Of a stretch of DNA of 64,000 bases, positions 44,424 through 54,850 are shown one piece after another (positions within the stretch are counted from its first letter, which is position 1; every line of letters begins with the position of its first letter). Both the position numbers and the translations under genes were made by a program. The stretch is from Utricularia gibba (lineage: Eukaryota > Streptophyta > Magnoliopsida > Lamiales > Lentibulariaceae). The DNA is taken from the NCBI GenBank assembly GCA_002189035.1, contig NEEC01000011.1:992001-1056000 (forward strand), read 5' to 3'. The notes under the pieces were generated by a model. It was not told the DNA's origin. It made no database searches and saw nothing but the letters and a program-made list of their open reading frames with translations.

Positions 44424-45544
44424 TGATGAGATAATGGATGCTACAGACTATCCTAATGAAAATATAGGACACAAGATCAATAATCCTCCATTAATTTCAA
44501 TTGGGCGAATCACTAGACCAACAGTAAGAAGCAATCAAGAAGTGCTTAAGAGCTTATGGGCCAATCAACCAAGCTATGAGGTGTTTGGCATGGAATTCAA
44601 CATTTTCAAAGTGGATCAACTTAATTAGAGAAAGCCCATTATTACCAAATACATTATTATTACTAATTTTACTCTAATAAGACCCAATCTTACATCTATA
44701 TAAGAAGCCCTTACTCTTGTATTAGACAACTTGGATTGTGATGTGACCCTCTAATCTACAAAGATTAGCAACCCACGAATAAGAGGTGATTTTGAAGGTT
44801 AGAAAGTATCCCACCCAAGTCTACCCTCAAGAGAATGAATCTCTTGCAACTAGACTTCGAAACAAAGAAAATTAGGAGCCACACTTCAGGAAAGAGAAGC
44901 GATTGGAAGTGATAATCCTGGGACGCCACAAGTTCAAAGCTTAATAAGTCAAGAGTGTACAAGCGCTCAAATAAGAGAAGAAATCTCACAACATACATGA
45001 AAATGACTAAACGTACTTAAAGAGTACAATTCTAGAGTATTTGTACTCTAGGATTTGCTGTAACATTACTTGGCTCAAACAACAAGCCCAATGCTCTAAG
45101 ATAAATCCACCTTCAAGTAGTTGAGCTCTTTTGATAGGATGTCTTCAAGCCCATGTTTGATTTCAATTGTATTGAGTGGAGCCTTAAGTGTATCTTCAAG
45201 CATCTTGCTCTTACTTCTAGTCATTGGTCCCGTTGGAATCATCTTTGTCTCTAATGTGTTCACTTGGATAATTTCCTCATCATTCTTTAAATACATTTCA
45301 TTATCTTCTTGGGGCTCATCAGATTGTAATCACTTTTGAGAGTTATTCTCCTTCCTTGAATTCTTGTAAAACTTAAACTTATCAGGCGTTGTTTGTAGTG
45401 TCTATTGTGTGGTTTATCACTACCAATTCCTGCCTTGATTATGTAGGTGTGGTATCATTTCATAGTTTGGGTTGTAAGGATCTTTCAATCCTTGAGGGCC
45501 AAGATCTAGTTTGCCAATTACTTGTTGATTGGAGGGTCGTATCA
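44424..45544 (+). repeat. Family B LTR interrupted by a solo family A LTR
   Basis: From TGATGAGATAATGG (44424) to GGGTCGTATCA (45544). About 533 bases remain after removing the insertion 44739-45326. The coding tail ends at 44628 (same VDQLN ending as 43769). TATATAAGAAG near 44698 is the likely promoter. The right part also matches 61560-61837. Confidence 0.83.
44734..45326 (-). mobile_element. Solo family A LTR with 5-bp target-site duplication
   Basis: The LTR (44739-45321, 583 bp, minus strand) runs TGATGAGCCCC to GGTCACATCA with no internal sequence. GATTG flanks it on both sides (44734-44738 and 45322-45326). Family B sequence continues across the site. This is the clean footprint of a retrotransposon insertion followed by LTR-LTR recombination. 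It also proves the family A LTR boundaries. Confidence 0.94.
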
Positions 45545-46183
45545 TAGTGTGAAGGTGAACATCCATCACCCATTACTATCATCCATAATTGATGTGTTTC
45601 TTTGTAACTACTTTATTGTTATTTTCCATATAATCAATCCCCATCCTCTGTCATTTACTTGTCTTTACCATTCCATCTGACTATTCTTATTGTTAATTGC
45701 CCATTCCTGTATTTCTACAATTTCACAAGCAACCTATTTCGTGTTTAGTGCTCATATCTCTGTTTTCATATGTTCTTACCTTGTTGTCCATCCCTCCTAT
45801 TTATCTACTATAACAAGCGGTCAACATAATTCAACCAATCCTTCTTTGTCTCTATTTTAAAACAATTAACACTGCCACACTCACCTAACCCCATCATAAA
45901 ACCATAATCAATTCTTGAGGTGCCAGGAGGTCAAGCATGATGAGGTTATGGAGTACATCAAGAACTTGAAGCTTAGGGATTGAGTGGTAAACCTAGTGTG
46001 TGTTTCTTTATTCTTTCACTTTATTCTTTTTTCTTTCTTTTGCTGCTCGTTTCTTTTGTCTTCTGTTTAGAATGTCAAATTCAAGAAGTGAGCATGAAAA
46101 GGATGACTCACCGGATGAGAAGTTCACTTTGAAAGCTATGCAACAAGAATATGCAAGATTGAATCGGATTCTGGAAAACTCCC
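45545..46183 (+). pseudogene. Leader and gag start, family A copy 4
   Basis: It begins abruptly after the family B LTR, within the family A leader. Gag starts at 46072 (MSNSRSEHEKDD) and is cut after ARLNRILENS by copia family C at 46184. The 3' end of the same or a similar element continues at 51746. Confidence 0.82.
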
Positions 46184-46506
46184 TGTTGGAGATCAGCCTT
46201 AATCAAAAGCTTGAAGGTGAATGGAAGCACAAAACTTGTGTCATAATGTCATATTTCAGATAAAAAGATGTTGGGTTCAAGCATTGAAGTGTTGGATTCG
46301 AGTTGTAGGGCTGTTTGTGTGTTTTCAATGATTGTGGCCCACTGTTGGGTAACCTAGGTATTGGGTATATATAAACGCTACTAGGAATGCGTGTCAATTA
46401 GGTTTTTGGTCATTCTTATTGTTCATGAGTCGTTTTTCATCCAAGGTGATCTCATAAGCATTACCTTTTTAATACTTCCCAAGACTCTATTTTTCTTGCA
46501 ACAACA
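46184..46506 (+). repeat. Family C LTR inserted in gypsy gag
   Basis: 323 bp, TGTTGGAGATCAG to TTGCAACAACA. The primer-binding site TGGTATCAGAGC follows at 46507-46518, so it is a 5' LTR. Confidence 0.9.
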
Positions 46507-47476
46507 TGGTATCAGAGCAGTAAGGTTCTAAAACCTGTGTTCGTTTCAGTATTTTATATACCGTTCAGCATTTTTTACTTGGTGGATTACCAAGTATCAA
46601 CCCAAAGCTTGTCAAGCGATGGCTATGATGGCATCTGGTAGAGGACCTCCAATATTTGATGGTTAGAGTATGGAAGCTAGGTCAAAAAGATGCGCAGCTA
46701 CCTTCGGGTCAAAAAGATTTGGGATGTTGTCGAAAGGGAGATTCTGGCTATTACAATAACAAGCAAATCCACATCAGAACAGCAAGAGGAAGCTGAGTAT
46801 CTTCAACAGAGAAAAGATGAAGCAATGGATGCCTTGTATCAAGCCATATCTGAACATCCTTGATGATATTGCAGAGTGTCAATCACGGAAAGAAATATGG
46901 ATACTCTCAAATCCCATTATGAAGGTGATGCCAAACTGAGAGAGATATTATGCAAAAACAAGCTGGAGAACTTTGAGAGGAACAAAATGTTAGACAATGA
47001 AACGATATAAGTCTATTATGAACGTACTGCGAAGCTTGTGAAGGAGATTCGAGGATTGGGGGAAAAACTTGAGGATCAAAAGGTGATTAGCAAGGCAATC
47101 ATGAGCCTACCTGCAAGATTCGAGCCAAATTTATGTGCACTTGAGACAGAAAGAAAAATCCTTGACATTATTGAAAGAAAGCTCCATCAGCTGTATCCTG
47201 AATATCCTGTTACACCAGAGACAACATTTAGAGAGTTCATAATTGAGTTGCAATCTACAGAAAAGAGATTGGAGCTAAGAGATGGTTATGAAGTTGAGAA
47301 AACTTATGGTGAAGCTGCTCTACTCACCAAAATGCAGAATATGAATATAAACTCAGGTGCAATTAACAATGTCAAGGATGTCAAGTCAACAGCCATCAAA
47401 CAATCACCAACGTCAATCCCAACATCAATGATGGGTAATCAGAAGTGCAGGCATTGTAACAAATCCAATCATAAGA
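46507..47476 (+). pseudogene. Copia gag, family C, plus-strand half
   Basis: Leader, then gag from the ATG at 46625 (MMASGRGPPIFDG). A TAG follows in the next few codons (near 46664). Frameshifts occur near 46860-46910. The frame 47038-47553 holds IMSLPARFEPNLCAL and the first knuckle start (CRHCNKSNHKS). At about 47477 the sequence switches to minus-strand copia. Confidence 0.85.
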
Positions 47477-48181
47477 GTTACAGCATCTTGGACATCATCA
47501 TTCAACTTGCAGAAACTTATTGTAGGAGCCTTTTTCTAATGTCAGTAACATGACTATCTTCATTATCTATTGAATCTCTAATGTTTTTGCGTTTCCTCCT
47601 TTGCCAATCACGATCACATGGGTAATAATCTTCATCATCAGTATCAGCTTACTGTCCATCAGATTCATCTGTTGATAAATCTTCTGCATTCGTGCCTTGC
47701 TCCTCTTCTGGGATTTCGAAATTCCCATCTTAATGTTGATCATTAGTCTGATGAGATTGTCCATATAGGGTTCAGAGTTTGATTCTGAATTCTCATTGGA
47801 CGAGCCATCTTGATTTGTGACCTTCTCCTCCTCTTGAGCTGGAAAATTCTTATTTGAATGCTGATCATTTACTTGATTTGAATCTTCATGAACGAGTTCT
47901 GAAGTTTCTTGGTTTGTTGAATTCTAGGAAGAGAAGTTTTGAGGCATGTGTGTCCAGAGGTCTCCTTTCACATGGGTGCTATGCCTTCCAAGACTTTTAT
48001 GAGCTTCTGCATCATTTAGAGCAATGCAATCATCAATTAAAGTATACATTGCTCCTTCATCAAAAGAGACATCATGGGTGAAGTTAAATTTCTTCTGGTC
48101 AGTTATATAAACTCTATATCCCTTGGTAGTGTTGCTATATCCAACAAATATACCAGATACAGATTTCTTTTCAAGTTTTCC
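47477..48181 (-). pseudogene. Copia linker between integrase and RT
   Basis: Minus-strand reading: integrase end SGIFVGYSNTTKGYRVYN, then the DVSFDEGA stretch, then an acidic and Asn-rich linker. It is the counterpart of 30907-31450 on the other strand. It stops before RT at the inversion junction. Confidence 0.78.
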
Positions 48182-48921
48182 TCATTTTTGGTCTGGTACA
48201 TGAGTAAAACATAGACTACCAAAGATTTTGAGATAATCAATCTTTTTAATATAACCATGCCATTTTTCATGGGCGGTTTTTCCACTAATCGCCCTTGAGG
48301 GAAGCAAGTTCAATAAATATACAGATATAGATACCGCTTCAGCCAAGAAATTTACAGGAAGATCTTTCTCAAACAAAAGACATCTTGTCATATCAAGGAT
48401 TGTTCTGTTTCTCCTTTCACATACACCATTCTGTTGTGGAGAATATGATATGGTGAATTGATGCATGATTCCGTCATTTTCACAGAACATTCTCATGCTA
48501 TTATTGTAGAATTCGCCTCCATTGTCTAATCTAATCATCTTCAAAGAGCATCCACTCTGATTCTCAATCATCACTTTGAATTTTCGAAAGATATGAGGAA
48601 CTTCTGACTTGCTTTTAAGAAAGTAAACTCAACAATAACGTGAATAATCATCAATGAATGTAACAAAATATCTACTCCCCCTAATTAACATTCCTTAAAT
48701 GGTCCACAAAGATCTGTATGCACAAACTCTAATTTCTCCTTTCCTACTGAATCACTGGAATAAAAGGGCTTTCTACACTGTTTACCTTGATGGCACACTT
48801 CACATATGGTATTAGCAAACTTGATGTTTTTCAATTCCAATCCTTCCTTATTCTTCTGCAATATTTTCAAATTGTTGAAGCTATAGTGCCCAAAACGTTT
48901 GTGCCAAAGGCTGCTTTGATC
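48182..48921 (-). pseudogene. Copia pre-integrase and integrase, family C
   Basis: The zinc-binding region has CEVCHQGKQCRKPF. The catalytic core shows Asp in FVHTDLCGPF, Asp in IRLDNGGEF and Glu in QQNGVCERRNRTI, so the DDE residues are present. A stop and frameshift near 48640-48700 break the core between the first and second Asp. The C-terminal part (LLNLLPSRAI) runs to VPDQK and a stop. Confidence 0.87.
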
Positions 48922-49525
48922 CTAAAGTGAGAAAATACAACTTTTATAATCACTAACCATGATTTGGTAGAGGTTGTAGGTGGTCAACACAGCATGGAAT
49001 TCAATCTTCGTTTTTGGATCAGCAACCTTAACTTTAGTGGTTACACCACCAGCATACTTCATCAGCTCAATGTCAAAACCTTGCCTACTCAATTGGCTAA
49101 AGCTCAACAGGTTATGTTTGAGGTTTGGTGAATAATAAACATCATCAACTTGAACAATTCCTTCTTTTAGCAAGAGGAAAATGATTCCTTTGCCCACAAT
49201 GCCAATATTTTCACCAGTGCACATGCTTACCTCCTTCTCAATCTTTTCAAGCTTGAGAAATGACCTTGTATTACAACATACATGATAGGAGGCATCAGAG
49301 TCCAAGTACCAGCCTTTAGCATCTGAGACTACTGTCATTAGAGAACACTCATACTCAAAAGGATCTTCAAAAGATATTTCTGGCTCATCTTCAAAGTAGG
49401 TAAAAGATGCATGTGATTTCTCTTCCCCGGAAGTAGCCTTCTTGTTATGCTCAACTTTTATTAGATTTGATATTCCACATACCTTGTCAAGATGGCCTCC
49501 TTGATTGCATTTCGTTTACAAAGCA
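48922..49525 (-). pseudogene. Copia protease, family C
   Basis: The active-site region reads GWYLDSDASYHVC, with the usual DSGA changed to DSDA. GKGIIFLLLKEGIVQVDDVYYSPNLK follows as the protease and pre-integrase part. Upstream is the KKATSGEEKSHASFTYFEDE linker after the knuckles. Confidence 0.84.
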
Positions 49526-50442
49526 TCAGGCTTCCACCAACAAAACTCACTCCTGTGATTCTGGTTGTTACAATGCTTGCAAGCATTTGTGCTTAAAGTC
49601 CAACAATCTTCACTCTTATGGTTGGATTTGTCACAATGCCTGCACTTCTAATTGCCCATCGTTGATGTTAGGATTGACGTTGGTGATTGTTTGATGGCTG
49701 TTGACTTGACATCCTTGACATTGTTAATTACACCTGAGTTTATATTCATATTCTGCATTTTGTTGAGTAGAGCTGCTTTACCATAAGTTTTCTCAACTTC
49801 ATAACCATCTCTTAGCTCCAATCTCTTTTCTGTAGATTGCAACTCAATCATGAACTCTCTAAAGGTTGGCTCTGGTGTAACAGGATATTCAGGATACAGC
49901 TAATCGAGCTTTCCTTCAATAATGTCAAGGATTTTTCTTTCTGTCTCAAGTGCACATAACTTTGGCTCGAATCTTGCAGGTAGGCTCATGATTGCCTTGC
50001 TAATCACCTTTTGATCCTCAAGTTTTTCTCCCAATCCTCGAATCTCCTTCACAAGCTTTGCAGTACGTTCATAATAGACTTGTATGGTTTCATTGTCTAA
50101 CATTTTGTTCCTCTCAAAGTCCTCTCAGTTTGGCATCGCCTTCATAATGGGATTTCAGAGTATCCCATATATCTTTTGCTGATTGACACTCTGCAATATC
50201 ATCAAATAGATGTTCAGAGATGGCTTGATACAAGGCATCCATTGCTTCATCTTTTCTCTGTTGAAGATACTCAGCTTCCTCTTGCTGTTATGATGTGGAT
50301 TTGCTTGTTATTGTAATAGCCGGAATCTCCCTTTCGACAACATCCCAAATCTTTCTGACCCGAAGGTAGCTGCGCATCTTTTTGACCTAGCTTCCATACT
50401 CTAACCATCAAATATTGGAGGTCCTCTACCAGATGCCATCAT
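49526..50442 (-). pseudogene. Copia gag, family C, minus-strand copy
   Basis: Start at the ATG near 50442 (MMASGRGPPIFDG). Stops follow in the first part (for example near 50290 and 50395). A deletion near 50125 removes part of the core seen at 11960. Frames 50103-49900 and 49851-49648 hold SLPARFEPKLCALETER and the C-terminal linker. The first zinc knuckle is interrupted by a stop and the second lies near 49560-49580. Confidence 0.83.
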
Positions 50443-50560
50443 AGCCACCGCTTGACAAGCTTTGGGTTGATACTTGGTAATCCACCAAATAAAAAACGCT
50501 GAACGGTATATAAAATACTGAAACGAACACAGGTTTGAGAATCTTACTGCTCTGATACCA

Positions 50561-50883
50561 TGTTGTTGCAAGAAAAATAGAGTCTTGGGAAGTATTAAAA
50601 AGGTAATGCTTATGAGATCACCTTGGATGAAAAACGACTCATGAACAATAAGAATGACCGAAAACCTAATTGACACGCATTCCTAGTAGGGTTTATATAT
50701 ACCCAATACCTAGATTACCCAACAGTGGGCCACAATCATTGAAAACACACAAAAAGCCCAACAACTCGAATCCAACACTTCCATGCTCGAACACAACACC
50801 TTTTTATCTGAAATATGACATTATGACACAAGTTTAGTGCTTCCAATCACCTTCAAGCTTTGGATTGAGGCTGATCTCCAACA
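50561..50883 (-). repeat. Family C LTR, complete
   Basis: 323 bp, TGTTGGAGATCAG (50883) to TTGCAACAACA (50561), primer-binding site adjacent at 50549-50560. TATATATA near 50694-50701 is the probable core promoter. It is shared between the element on its left and the remnant on its right. Confidence 0.9.
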
Positions 50884-51443
50884 ATGTAATCATCAATTAA
50901 AGTATGCATTGCTCCTTCATCAAAAGAGACATCATGGGTGAAGGTAAATTTCTTCTGGTCAGTTATATAAACTCTATATCCCTTGGTAGTGTTGCTATAT
51001 CCAACAAATATACCAGATACTTTTGTTCGTGGGATTTGAGAGTAACGCATATTTCTTTCGCAGATTGACACTCTGCAATATCATCAAACAGATGTTCAGA
51101 AATGGCTTGATGTAAAGCATCCATCACTTCATCTTTTCTCTATTGAACATACTCAGCTTCCTCTTGCTGTTATGGTGTAGATTTGCTTGTTATTGTAATA
51201 GCCGGTATCTCCCTTTCAACAACATCCCAAATCTTTCGGACTCGAAGGTAGCTACGCATCTTTTTGACCCAACTTCCATACTCAGAACCATCAAATATTG
51301 AGGGTCCCATACCAGATGCCATGATAGCCACCGTTTGACAAGCTTCGTGTTGATATTTGGTAAACCACTGAGTGGGAAAGGCTGAGCGGTAAAAAAGATA
51401 CTGAAACGACCACAGGTTTGAGAACCTTACTACTCCGATACCA
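50884..51443 (-). pseudogene. Copia family C remnant: gag start fused to integrase end
   Basis: From right to left: primer-binding site (about 51432-51443), leader, gag start (ATG near 51322, MASGMGPSIFDG). Gag breaks near 51025 (about the KEIWDTLKSH position) and joins the integrase end VSGIFVGYSN, then FTHDVSFDEGAMHTLID, up to the LTR at 50883. About 3 kb of internal sequence is missing. Confidence 0.8.
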
Positions 51444-51745
51444 TGTTGATGCTAGAAAGATAGAGTCTTGAAAAGGAACAAAGTGATGATTCTAATGGGA
51501 TCACCTTAGATGAAAAACGACTCGTGAACAATAAGAATGACCAAAAACCTAATTCACATGTGTTCCTAGTAGGGTTTATATATACCCAATAGCTAGGTTA
51601 CCCAACAGTGGGCCACAATCATTAAAAACACACAAAAAAGCCCAACAATTCGAACCCAACACTTTTGAACTGAAACATGACTTTATGACACAAGATTAGT
51701 GCTTCCAATCACCTTTAAGCTTTAGATTGAGGTTGATCTCCAACA
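51444..51745 (-). repeat. Family C LTR, diverged
   Basis: It matches 50561-50883 with a roughly 20-bp shortening and several changes. Ends are TGTTGGAGATCAACC and TAGCATCAACA. It is the rightmost LTR of the copia block and abuts gypsy integrase sequence at 51746. Confidence 0.85.
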
Positions 51746-52309
51746 ACAAATCGCACACTTTCTACTTTTCTTAGGATTATGATTAAATCAAATCTTAAGA
51801 CATGGGAGGAATGTTTGCCACTTGTTGAGTTGGCTTACAATAGAACCATGCATCTCACTACTAAATTATCTTCATTTGAAGTGGTTTATGACTTTAATCC
51901 TCTTACACCTTTGGATATGTTGCCTTTGCCTTGTGATGAGAAAGTTAGTTTAGATGGGAAGAAAAGTGCTGAAGCAATCAAAAGATTGCATGAGAAGGTG
52001 AAACAACAAATTGAATCCCATAACACAAAGTATGCATCAGCAGCAAACCAGGGAGACGCAAAGTTGTATTTGAACATGGAGATTGGGTTAGGCTTCATCT
52101 AAGGAAAGAGAGATTTCCAACCAAGAGGAAGTCAAAACTCCTACCTTGTGGAGATGGCCCTTTCAAAGTTGTTGAGCGCGTGAATGATAATGCATACAAG
52201 CTAGATTTACCAGGTGAGTATTCTTTTCATTCAACTTTCAATGTTGCTGATTTGTCTCCTTTCCAAATGGATACAGATTAAGGGACAAATCTTCCTAAAG
52301 AAGGGGGGA
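51746..52309 (+). pseudogene. Gypsy integrase C-terminus, family A copy 4
   Basis: Reads [52 protein letters not shown], then after a frameshift near 52050 the DNA-binding end and HSTFNVADLSPFQMD. A purine tract AAAGAAGGGGGGA ends at 52309. With gag at 46072-46183 it brackets the copia block. Confidence 0.87.
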
Positions 52310-52945
52310 TGATGAGCCCCAGGAAGCTAATGAAGAGTATTTAAAGAATGATGAGGATGATATGCAAGTGAACACTTTAGAGATAAAGATCATTCCATCG
52401 GGACCAATTACAAGAAGTCAGAGCAAGATGGTTGAAGCTAATCTTAAGGCTCTACTCAACACTATTGGAATCAACATTGGGACTGAAGTATTTCCATTAA
52501 AGTAGTTCAACTATTGGAGTCTACATCTACCTTAAAGACCAAAACATCTCCCATCTTTCATGTGTGTTCTTGGACTTATTAGATCTTTCCTTGTTATTTA
52601 GTTTGGGCTTTATAATGTTGTAGCCCAATTCTAGAGTATAAATACTCTAGACATGTACTTTTAGAAGGACCTTTAGTTCATTTTGATGTATCTTGTGACG
52701 ATTTTCCTCTTCTTTAAGTGCTTGAACACTTTTGATTTATCAAGTTTCGAGCTTGTGGTGTCCTAGGATTATCACTTCTATTTCCTTCTGCTTCTGAAGT
52801 GTGGCTCATAAATTCCCTTTCTTTTAAAGTCTGGTTGCAAGAGATCCATTCTATTGAGGGTAGATTTGGGTGGGTTCCTTTCTAAGCTTCTAAATCAACT
52901 TTTGTTCATGGGTTGCTAATCTCTTTAGATTAAAGGATTACATCA
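52310..52945 (+). repeat. Family A 3' LTR, copy 4
   Basis: 636 bp, TGATGAGCCCC to GGATTACATCA. The pol tail continues into it (SGPITRSQSKMVEANLKALL) and ends at 52505. TATAAATA at 52637-52644 is inside the intact palindrome. Confidence 0.9.
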
Positions 52946-53340
52946 AGTTATGGTCCTCACAACATCATCATGCATTCTCAATCCAACAGTACCAATGCCA
53001 CAGATTCATTTCATGGAATTATCTCCTAACATCTCTTCACCAACCTCAATCTTTGCATATGATAAAAATCATTTTTTGTTGGGGCACACATGATATATGC
53101 ATGCAATATCAAGAATCCACGATTGTTGGAGATGTTTTGAGTTTTGTGAAGTAATTAATAATTCAGCCTTCTGCTCTTGTTGAGATAGACTAGAGGGAGT
53201 CTCTACTTTCTCTTCAATAACAAGTAAATCTCCATCACTTTCTCCTAGCATAACATTGGTTTTTCTGAGCATTCTAAAGCTTGTAGCATTCCTTCTTGAT
53301 ATGTATTTTCCTTTTACAGTAAATACATATCTTGTTACTG
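52946..53340 (-). pseudogene. Copia protease start, another copia family
   Basis: The frame at 53272-53069 ends in QQSWILDIACIYHVCPNKK, the protease motif with DSACS changed to DIACI. Pre-integrase does not follow clearly. It belongs to a copia family distinct from family C. Confidence 0.72.
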
Positions 53341-54060
53341 TGTCTACTTTTTTATCGTTCCCCTCTCTTGTCTGAATTCTGTTTCTTTTGTTGTGATCTT
53401 CCTCCGATTATCAAGGCATCTCCCTAATTTTCTGTTGTAGAACTCGCAATGGCTTTGAGCTGTACCTTGGATTCTTGTCTCTCATAGACTTTTTCAAGAG
53501 TTAAAGTCTTCTTGAAATATAGAATACCATCCCTAAAGACATCATAAGAGGAAGGTAAAGAACATGATACGATAAGTACAAGATCATGTTCATCATATTT
53601 GATTTCTGCTACCTTGAGATCTACTATCCTTAAATCTTGCAACGTGCTCATCCAATGAGCCAACTTCAGACAATTTATGAGAATATAATTTCTTTTTGAG
53701 GTAAAACTTACTGGCCATTGTCTTTGCAATATAAAGTTGCTCCACTCTCAGCCACAAGTCTCTAATTGTGTCCTTGTACACTACCTACAAAAGATTTGGT
53801 GAGAGGTACAAATAAATGGTAAACCTTGCCTTTCTATCTCTGAGTTCAATTACATCATCGTCAAACTTCTTGCTCATCTTGTCCCTACCATCAACAGCAT
53901 CATCAAGCTTCATTTGTGTGAGTACAACAAGCACTTGGAGTTGCCAAGTTGTAAACCAAGTGGATCTTTTGTCTAGTTTGGGTATATCACAACGAACAGT
54001 ACTCCTGGTGGCTAGCAGTTTGTGTCGTTCCTAGCTCAGCTCATTACCTGATTACTAACT
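53341..54060 (-). pseudogene. Copia gag, another copia family
   Basis: Minus-strand pieces: gag start region (KRSTWFTTWQLQ-like, near 53950), then DLWLRVEQLYIAKTMASKFY, then VLIVSCSLPSSYDVF and TLTLEKVYERQESKVQ. These match the Gag polyprotein core of Ty1/copia elements. A zinc knuckle remnant lies near 53290-53400. Frameshifts divide it. Confidence 0.75.
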
Positions 54061-54470
54061 TGCATTATATTTGAGATATGCAGTGTTTTTTTTTTTTTTT
54101 TTTTGTAGAGAAAGGCAAGCGACACAAAGGTTATGTGAAAACCCTTAATGGAAAAAAGCATAGGCTGGAAATGGCACACAAATATGAAGAAGTACAAGAG
54201 ATTATAGAAAGCACTCGCACACAGGCCACACTGCTCACAATGAGAAAATCAAGGTCTAAAATCATACTGCAAACCAAGATCTCTTGGAATATTGCTGACA
54301 CCATGATGTTAAAGTGATGTGTAGTATTGTGATTATTCCTTTTAACAAGTTTTACTTAGTGGGCCTTCCTGTGTGATTAATGTGAATGGTTTTTAACACC
54401 GATTTTTGTATTTTCCTCAGAGGTTGTTTAGTCTTTTGGAAGGCAAAAAAAAAGAAAAAAAAAACCAGAA
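54061..54470. other. Unassigned segment with T run
   Basis: It holds 19 T at 54086-54104 and a 79-codon open frame without a known motif. The last 50 bases are A-rich. Confidence 0.35.
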
Positions 54471-54760
54471 TACCTTCTCATGCTCATTGGCGGAAGCCGA
54501 GTATCTCAGTATGGCTACCGCAACAATAGAGCTCTTATGGATCCTTTACAGTCTATTCACATGCGCATTCCCTTCTGGTGTGACAGCCAGTCGGCCATTC
54601 ACATTATAGCTAACTTGATAATGCACTAAACACAACAATATGCCTTCTGTAGAGCAGCTTGTGGACGTCTTTACTAAGGCTCCCGATTCCCGGCCCTTTC
54701 GTTCCATTATTTTCAATCGGAGGTTGCATTTCATCCTCCACCAGCGTGAGGGTTAAAGTC
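54471..54760 (+). pseudogene. Copia RNase H remnant
   Basis: Reads LAEAEYLSMATATIELLWIL, then in other frames CDSQSAIHI and QLVDVFTKAPDSRPF. These are typical copia RNase H signatures (AEAEY, DNQSAI, LADxxTK). Most of the polyprotein before it is missing. Confidence 0.75.
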
Positions 54761-54850
54761 AGAAGTCAATATGCAGCGAGTCACAAGTCAACCGCCATGT
54801 AGTCACGAGTGCAGCTACATAGGCAATGTAGGGGATCATTCCGTTACTGA

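Larger units (their letters stand above)
47477..50560 (-). mobile_element. Family C copia internal region, minus strand, with integrase
   Basis: The only family C copy here with integrase. From right to left: primer-binding site 50549-50560, gag, protease, pre-integrase, integrase and the acidic linker, ending at about 47477 before RT. Its LTR is at 50561-50883. Confidence 0.87.
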
